Of a stretch of 64,000 nucleotides of DNA, positions 58,315 to 64,000 are shown one piece after another; within the stretch, counting starts at the first letter, position 1, and the number at the start of each line of letters is the position of its first letter. The notes beneath the pieces were generated by a model. It ran no database searches, was not told the DNA's origin, and saw nothing but the letters and a program-made list of their open reading frames with translations. Location: positions 1 through 64,000 of the forward strand of contig NZ_JAILMR010000130.1 in NCBI RefSeq assembly GCF_024692365.1, in the 5' to 3' direction. This DNA is from Ruminococcus sp. GTDB lineage: Bacteria > Bacillota > Clostridia > Oscillospirales > Ruminococcaceae. Both the position numbers and the translations under genes were made by a program.

Positions 58315-58347
58315 GTGCGTCTGTTGAACGGACGCGCTTTTTATTTT
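58315..58347 (+). terminator. Intrinsic terminator after 32-aa ORF
   Basis: gcgtc-tgttgaacg-gacgcgcttttta. Confidence 0.7.
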
Positions 58348-58375
58348 ATATAGATACATCTAAGGAGGCAATGAC

Positions 58376-59131
58376 ATGAGCATAGTTGATACTTTTGACA
58401 GCGAGAGCGAAGAGATACTTCGCCCCGATATGATCTTTCAGCATACTGACGATATCCCCATAAAGCTGATCGCGGTATTCAATATCAATACCGTAAATTC
58501 TCTGCTTGACCGCTACGACTGCAAAAAGTGCTCGGCGCGAATGTCAGCAGGGCAGAATATACCCATTTACAGCCTCGAACATAAAGGTAAGACTATCGGC
58601 TTTTATCTTTCGCCCATAGGCAGTGCAGCTTCCGTGGGTATCATGGAAGAGATAGCTTTCAAAAAGGATAAGAAGATACTTTTCTTTGGTTCGTGCGGTT
58701 CTCTCGATAAGGATATCTCATCGGGCAAACTACTTGTTCCTACCGAAGCTTACCGTGACGAAGGCACAAGCTACCATTATGCTCCGCCTTCGGATTACAT
58801 CACGATAAAATCAGCTGACAGACTCGCAGAAGTCTTCGACGAGATAAATGTACCATACTGCAAAACCAGAATATGGACAACCGATGCTTTTTACCGCGAG
58901 ACCAAGAAAAATATGCTTGCCAGAAAAGCAGAGGGCTGTTCCGCGGTAGATATGGAATGTTCCGCACTTATGGCTTGCGCACAGTTCAGGGGCTACGAAG
59001 TATATGAGTTCGTATATACGGCTGACTGTCTTGACGGCGACGCATGGGATATGCGCATACTCGGCAACGGCGAGAAAGATATCTGCGGCATGATGTCAGA
59101 TATCGCACTTGAAACTATCATAAGATTATAA
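58376..59131 (+). CDS. Nucleoside phosphorylase (MTAN/uridine phosphorylase family)
   Basis: ILFFGSCGSLDKDI, VDMECSALMACAQFRGYEVYEFVYTAD. Confidence 0.88.
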   Translation: MSIVDTFDSESEEILRPDMIFQHTDDIPIKLIAVFNINTVNSLLDRYDCKKCSARMSAGQNIPIYSLEHKGKTIGFYLSPIGSAASVGIMEEIAFKKDKKILFFGSCGSLDKDISSGKLLVPTEAYRDEGTSYHYAPPSDYITIKSADRLAEVFDEINVPYCKTRIWTTDAFYRETKKNMLARKAEGCSAVDMECSALMACAQFRGYEVYEFVYTADCLDGDAWDMRILGNGEKDICGMMSDIALETIIRL

Positions 59132-59155
59132 TACTATTATATATGGGGTGATACC

Positions 59156-59620
59156 ATGATCAAGCTTAAATTTGAACAGATGTCCGCAGAAACGATCAAA
59201 AACCTTTCCACCGATATACCCGAAGCAAAACAGCTTGAAGATATCGTTAGAGAGCATAAAGGTGTTGTTTTCGCACTCAACGACGGAGAAAAATATACCG
59301 CCGCATCTGCGATGATATTTGAGATGAACGATGAGGCACTTACTGTCGCACTAAGAAAACTCTACCTCTCGGGATTGTTCATCAGCGAGAACGCTGATTC
59401 AGGTATTGACGGCATGATGCTAGAATATACTGCCGACAAAGCAAAATTCATGGGTTACGATCTTGTCACCACTAAAGTCAGCACCGAGGACGTAAGAACA
59501 ATAAAGTTCTTTTCCTCACACGGCTTTGATAAGATCGTAAAAGCAAACATTACAGGAAAATATCTGATACTGCAGCGCGATGTAAAGATAAAAGTTAGCT
59601 GCTGCGGTTTTTATGCATAG
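59156..59620 (+). CDS. GNAT-like acetyltransferase
   Basis: ALRKLYLSGLFISENADSGIDGMMLEYTADKAKFMGYDLVTTKVSTEDVRTIKFFSSHGF. Confidence 0.65.
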   Translation: MIKLKFEQMSAETIKNLSTDIPEAKQLEDIVREHKGVVFALNDGEKYTAASAMIFEMNDEALTVALRKLYLSGLFISENADSGIDGMMLEYTADKAKFMGYDLVTTKVSTEDVRTIKFFSSHGFDKIVKANITGKYLILQRDVKIKVSCCGFYA

Positions 59621-59630
59621 GAGGAGAAAA

Positions 59631-60212
59631 ATGGAGGGACTTAACCTTATCGGCACACAGCCCTTTGATACAGCAAGGCTGAAGATCAGACCTTTCAGCA
59701 TAAAAGACGCTCAGTTCATCTATAAAAACTGGGCGAGCAATGACAACGTAACAAAATACCTTACATGGAATACTCATCAAAGCATCGGGGACAGCACAGA
59801 ATACTGCAATTCGGTAGTCAAGGCTACACCTCAGCTTGACTATTTCCACTGGATAATAGAACTCACCGAGATAAAAGAACCCATAGGCGACATCGCAGTT
59901 GTCGAGCTTGACAAAGATAAGCGCGAAGCTAAAATAGGCTATGTACTCGGTGAAAAATGGTGGAATCAGGGCTACATGACAGAAGCCCTCGAAGCTGTGC
60001 TTGCTTATCTGATATTCGTTATCGGTTTTGAGAAGATAACCATCGAACATTTTACCGAAAACAAAGCAAGCGGCAGGGTCATGCAAAAGTGCGGACTTAA
60101 TCACAGCGGTACATCTAAGTGCGTCCTCGAACAGAAGGGCGGCAGGGAAGAATCTACCGAAGTTTACACTATCACAAAGCAAGAATGGTTCGCTAAAAAT
60201 ATCAGGATTTAA
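59631..60212 (+). CDS. GNAT family N-acetyltransferase (RimJ/RimL-like)
   Basis: FDTARLKIRPFSIKDAQFIYKNWASNDNVTKYLTW, GYVLGEKWWNQGYMTEALEAVLAYL. Confidence 0.9.
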   Translation: MEGLNLIGTQPFDTARLKIRPFSIKDAQFIYKNWASNDNVTKYLTWNTHQSIGDSTEYCNSVVKATPQLDYFHWIIELTEIKEPIGDIAVVELDKDKREAKIGYVLGEKWWNQGYMTEALEAVLAYLIFVIGFEKITIEHFTENKASGRVMQKCGLNHSGTSKCVLEQKGGREESTEVYTITKQEWFAKNIRI

Positions 60213-60225
60213 AGGTGGGAATATA

Positions 60226-61176
60226 ATGCCTATAAAAATACCTAACGATCTGCCTGCTTTCAAGGCACTTGAAAAAGAAAGGATATTCGTGATACCCAAC
60301 GACAGGGCTATGCATCAGGATATCCGCGCATTGAAGATAGCTATACTCAATCTCATGCCCGATAAGATAACCACGGAAACTCAGCTGCTGCGCCTGCTGA
60401 GTAATACACCTCTTCATGTGGATATCGAGCTTATCCAGATGAGCAGCCATGTTTCAAAAAACACCTCGCAGGAGCATATGCTGGCTTTCTACAAGCCTTT
60501 CCCCGAGGTGAAAAATAACCGCTACGATGGTCTTATCATAACGGGTGCTCCAATCGAACAGCTTGAATATGAAGAAGTGGATTACTGGGACGAATTCTGT
60601 CAGGTACTGGAATGGTCAAAGACAAATGTATACTCCACAATACACATCTGCTGGGGCGCACAGGCTGCACTGTATTATCACTACGGCGTGCCGAAGTATC
60701 CTCTCGACAGCAAGATGTTCGGTAACTTCAAACACCATATCGAGCACCCCGAGTGCATGATACTCAAAGGCTTCGGCGATGTTTTCCACTGTCCTCATTC
60801 AAGGCATACCGAGGTCAGACATGAAGATGTTATCAAAGTCCCCGAGCTGACTGTTCTTGCTGAATCTTATGAAGCTGGTCTACAGCTTATCTGCGATACC
60901 AGTGAAAGATTTTTCTTCCAGCTTGGCCACTGGGAGTATGACCGCGAAACTCTTGCCAAGGAGTATTTCCGTGATGTCCGCAAGGGTCTGAATATTCAGG
61001 TCCCATACAACTATTTCCCGGGAAATGACCCCGACCAGCAGCCCATATTCAACTGGAGCTGTTCCGCGAACCTTCTGTACTCCAACTGGCTGAACTACTG
61101 CGTTTACCAGAAGACTCCATACGCTCTCGAAGAACTCACCCCCGTACCTGTTGCGGGCAGAAACTACCGAAAATGA
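60226..61176 (+). CDS. metA: Homoserine O-succinyl/acetyltransferase
   Basis: LKIAILNLMPDKITTETQLLRLLSNTPLHVDIELIQM, ICWGAQAALYYHYGVPKY. Confidence 0.95.
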   Translation: MPIKIPNDLPAFKALEKERIFVIPNDRAMHQDIRALKIAILNLMPDKITTETQLLRLLSNTPLHVDIELIQMSSHVSKNTSQEHMLAFYKPFPEVKNNRYDGLIITGAPIEQLEYEEVDYWDEFCQVLEWSKTNVYSTIHICWGAQAALYYHYGVPKYPLDSKMFGNFKHHIEHPECMILKGFGDVFHCPHSRHTEVRHEDVIKVPELTVLAESYEAGLQLICDTSERFFFQLGHWEYDRETLAKEYFRDVRKGLNIQVPYNYFPGNDPDQQPIFNWSCSANLLYSNWLNYCVYQKTPYALEELTPVPVAGRNYRK

Positions 61177-61853
61177 GCAAATCAAGACATATAGCAGAAA
61201 ATTTTAAGGTCGGCGCTCTGCTGACTCTTGTTGGCGGCTATCTCGATACCTACACCTATATCAGCCGCGGCGGAGTTTTTGCCAATGCCCAGACAGGCAA
61301 TATCGTCCTGATGGGACTAAAACTCAAAGGCGGACAATTTTCCGAAGCTATCCACTATCTTATACCGATACTTTCTTTCGTTGCAGGCGTGCTTGTTGTC
61401 GAACTGGTAAAATCAAGATTCAACGATGACCCGAAAGTTCACTGGCATCAGCTGACACTCGTTCTTGAAATGCTGATAGTACTGGTCGTGGCATTTATCC
61501 CCGAGACCCACAACAATATCGCCAATGTTCTGGTCTCACTGACCTGTGCCATGCAGGTGGAAGGCTTCCGCCGATTGAACGGCAACGCCTATGCCACAAC
61601 GATGTGTACAGGAAATCTCCGAAGCGGCAGTGAAAGCCTTTTCGCTTACTTAAAAACCAAGGATATCTCACAGCGTCAGAAAGCATATCAGTATTACGGA
61701 ATAATACTGATATTCATAATCGGCGCAGTTATCGGCGCAGTCCTCACGGGACTGATAGGCATAAAAGCAGTCCTCGTTTGTCTTGCAGGACAGGCAGGCG
61801 CACTGATAGTACTAAGAACTTATAAGACCCCCGATGATAAGGCAGCAGAATGA
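61173..61853 (+). CDS. YoaK family (DUF1275) membrane protein
   Basis: GALLTLVGGYLDTYTYISRGGVFANAQTGNIVLMGL. Confidence 0.9.
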   Translation: MSKSRHIAENFKVGALLTLVGGYLDTYTYISRGGVFANAQTGNIVLMGLKLKGGQFSEAIHYLIPILSFVAGVLVVELVKSRFNDDPKVHWHQLTLVLEMLIVLVVAFIPETHNNIANVLVSLTCAMQVEGFRRLNGNAYATTMCTGNLRSGSESLFAYLKTKDISQRQKAYQYYGIILIFIIGAVIGAVLTGLIGIKAVLVCLAGQAGALIVLRTYKTPDDKAAE

Positions 61854-61952
61854 ACTTCTGCTGCCTTTTATATATTTCATTACAGTTTTTGTGTGTTTTC
61901 ACAAAAATATAAGAAAAGTTGATAAAAATGGTTTATTTTATATAAACATCTA

Positions 61953-61981
61953 TTGACATTAACGAAAAAATTTGCTATAAT
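61953..61981 (+). promoter_or_regulatory. Perfect-consensus sigma-A promoter
   Basis: TTGACA-N17-TATAAT. Confidence 0.8.
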
Positions 61982-62056
61982 TTATATAGAAAATTTGAAC
62001 GTGACTTGTGAGCATTAATCTCACATGAATAAATCATTAATAATATGGAGGCAAAC

Positions 62057-62989
62057 ATGAGAAGACTTGTTACAAGAAGTGACTTTGACGGCTTGGTTTG
62101 CGCTATGCTGCTCAAGGAAATTGAGATCATTGATGAGATCAAATTTGTTCACCCCAAAGACGTACAGGACGGCAAGATAGAGCTTTCCGAAAATGATATC
62201 ACAACCAATCTGCCCTTTGATAAGCGTGTAGGTCTGGCTTTCGATCATCATGAAAGTGAGCTCATAAGAAATAAGATCGAGGATTATCTCGGCAAATACA
62301 TCATCGACGGCAACGCAAAATCCGCGGCAAGAGTTGTTTATGACTACTATGGCGGAGAACTGGTCTTCCACGATGTTTCCGAGGAAATAATGGAAGCAGT
62401 TGATAAGGGCGACAGTGCCGATTTCACCGAGGAGGAGATACTCAATCCTTCGGGCTGGGTTCTGATGAACTTCCTTATGGACGCAAGAACAGGTCTCGGA
62501 AGATTCCATAACTTCCGTATCTCCAACTATGACCTTATGATGAAGCTGATCGATTTCTGTGTCGATCATTCCATCGAGGATGTCCTCAAGCTTCCCGATG
62601 TTAAGGAACGTGTTGATCTGTATTTTGAACAGCAGGAAATGTTCAAGGAACAGCTGAAGCGTATCACCGAGATACACGATAAAGTAGCTGTCATCGACCT
62701 CCGAAAAGAAGATACCATCTATGCAGGCAACCGCTTCATGGTCTATGCTATGTGGCCTGAAGTTGAGCTTTCCGTCCATGTTGCGTGGGGCTTCAAAAAG
62801 CAGAACACAGCTGTAATGATAGGTAAATCCATAATCAACAGAAGTTCACCTTTCGATATCGGCTCGCTTTGCCTGTCCTATGGCGGCGGCGGTCATGCAA
62901 ATGCAGGTACCTGCCAGCTGAGCAATGAGGCTGTTGATTCCGAACTTCCTGTCATTATAGATAAACTTAACGGCAAGATCCCTGTGTGA
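62057..62989 (+). CDS. DHH-family phosphoesterase / exopolyphosphatase-like
   Basis: VTRSDFDGLVCAMLLKE, FDHHESE, LCLSYGGGGHANAGTCQ. Confidence 0.88.
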   Translation: MRRLVTRSDFDGLVCAMLLKEIEIIDEIKFVHPKDVQDGKIELSENDITTNLPFDKRVGLAFDHHESELIRNKIEDYLGKYIIDGNAKSAARVVYDYYGGELVFHDVSEEIMEAVDKGDSADFTEEEILNPSGWVLMNFLMDARTGLGRFHNFRISNYDLMMKLIDFCVDHSIEDVLKLPDVKERVDLYFEQQEMFKEQLKRITEIHDKVAVIDLRKEDTIYAGNRFMVYAMWPEVELSVHVAWGFKKQNTAVMIGKSIINRSSPFDIGSLCLSYGGGGHANAGTCQLSNEAVDSELPVIIDKLNGKIPV

Positions 62990-63019
62990 GAATATTAGCT
63001 TATAAAAAGGTAAATATTT

Positions 63020-63044
63020 GACCGTCGGTTGTCCTCCGACGGTC
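63020..63044 (+). terminator. Intrinsic terminator
   Basis: gaccgtcgg-ttgtcct-ccgacggtcttttt. Confidence 0.88.
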
Positions 63045-63191
63045 TTTTTGTTGCGAAACTCCCATAATTAGCGTGTTGTGTTTGTGCAGGCTTGCAATTG
63101 ATTTTTTCTTTTTAATGTGATATAATTAACACGATATGAAATTTTTATCACTATGCGGGCTTATGACGCTCGCTTCTTGGGGGAAAAGAAT

Positions 63192-63638
63192 ATGACGAAA
63201 AATGAGGCACAGGAAGTTTTGTCTTTCCATTCATGCCGCAACACCAACGTGAACGATCCCAGATGGGAATACGGCTTTGTCGGAAGGCTCCGTCCTTCCA
63301 GCGGCGAACTCAATGAGGATAACTTCATTCAGATAATGGAGAGTATCCGTATCCTCAGACATGATCTTGCATCTGAGGTCATTGACAAAAATCTTGTATA
63401 TGATATAATAAGTATTATCCGCCTGACCAGAACATGGGTCGTATCACCGGGAGGTCTGAACAATAATCTCAACGAACACGATCAGGAAAAGCTTCTGCTG
63501 TGGGTGGAGATAATCGAAAAAACTCTATTTTATCTGCTTGACGGCGCCGATGAAGAGATAGCTTTTCAGGATTACGACTGCTATCTTCAGGACAGCAGTG
63601 AACAGCTGCTTAAAGCCGAATTGCTGAGAGCAATATGA
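63192..63638 (+). CDS. Hypothetical protein
   Basis: Intact ORF with purine-rich RBS; MTKNEAQEVLSFHSCRNTNVNDPRWEYGFVGRLRPSSGELNEDNF. Confidence 0.75.
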   Translation: MTKNEAQEVLSFHSCRNTNVNDPRWEYGFVGRLRPSSGELNEDNFIQIMESIRILRHDLASEVIDKNLVYDIISIIRLTRTWVVSPGGLNNNLNEHDQEKLLLWVEIIEKTLFYLLDGADEEIAFQDYDCYLQDSSEQLLKAELLRAI

Positions 63639-63687
63639 TCTTATCCATTATCGGCGGCTTTCCGCTGAATGTGAGGAGTGTTAAATA

Positions 63688-64000
63688 GTGAAATGTCCTA
63701 AATGCGGAGAAAGTGTAGGCGACCACGACAAGCTTTGCCCACACTGCAACGCCGAACTTTTTATAGATACTCAGCTTGCCGAGCGTCTTTTCAAGAAAAA
63801 GGAAGAACCTCTTCCCGATGATGATGAACAGTTCTTCAAGTCCGGCAAAAAAGTCAAAGAGAATAAGCCAACTAAAAAAACGAAGCTGAAGATCGATATC
63901 CATAATCTCAAACTCATAGCGATAGTATTTTTGTCACTGCTGATAATCGTCCTGCTTATCGTTCTGATAGTCAAGTCGATGGGCTCAAAGGGCGAGAAGT
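63688..64000 (+). CDS. Zinc-ribbon membrane protein (partial, runs off right edge)
   Basis: GTG start; MKCPKCGESVGDHDKLCPHCNAELF ... TM LKLIAIVFLSLLIIVLLIVLIV. Confidence 0.8.
   Translation, partial: MKCPKCGESVGDHDKLCPHCNAELFIDTQLAERLFKKKEEPLPDDDEQFFKSGKKVKENKPTKKTKLKIDIHNLKLIAIVFLSLLIIVLLIVLIVKSMGSKGEK

Noticed and set aside
62021-62779. 252-aa minus-strand ORF
   Set aside because: Antisense to the well-supported DHH phosphoesterase gene; arises from codon composition.
1-64000. CRISPR arrays, rRNA or tRNA genes
   Set aside because: No regularly spaced direct repeats, rRNA signatures or cloverleaf segments recognised by eye; tRNAscan/Infernal would be needed to be certain.

Overview
Gram-positive, Ruminococcus/Oscillospirales-like chromosomal window (taxon inferred from gene content, not computed). 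Left to right: a minus-strand trp operon (trpE, trpG-trpD fusion, partial trpC) behind a Trp T-box leader; an AI-2E family transporter; a complete spoIIIAA-AH sporulation operon; a housekeeping run (Asp23, nusB, M22 paralog, xseA, xseB, ispA, dxs, tlyA, nadK, argR, recN, thyX, tmk-like, mltG, U32 peptidase); and a long minus-strand arginine cluster (argG, H, C, J, B, D, F) in which every arg gene is separated from the next by unrelated small genes. Then NfeD/SPFH, a Qnr-like pentapeptide protein, a TIGR02452 protein, GlgX-like, nucleotidyltransferase and thioesterase genes. The most interesting locus is an agr-type peptide quorum-sensing system at about 49.3-53.7 kb (LytTR regulator, GHKL kinase, AgrB, an unknown 201-aa protein, and a 49-aa AgrD-like pro-peptide). 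Two promoters there carry direct repeats at exactly 21-bp period and matching distance from the -10 box: the agrB promoter (perfect 10-bp repeats) and the divergent promoter of an unknown 124-aa protein, which I propose as the direct quorum output. Also notable: a palindromic intergenic repeat family shared by two distant sites, a 416-bp segment bounded by perfect 21-bp inverted repeats, an orphan gene-end duplicate in the arg cluster, and a perfect-consensus promoter driving a 32-aa ORF. No rRNA, tRNA, CRISPR array or transposase was recognised by eye.
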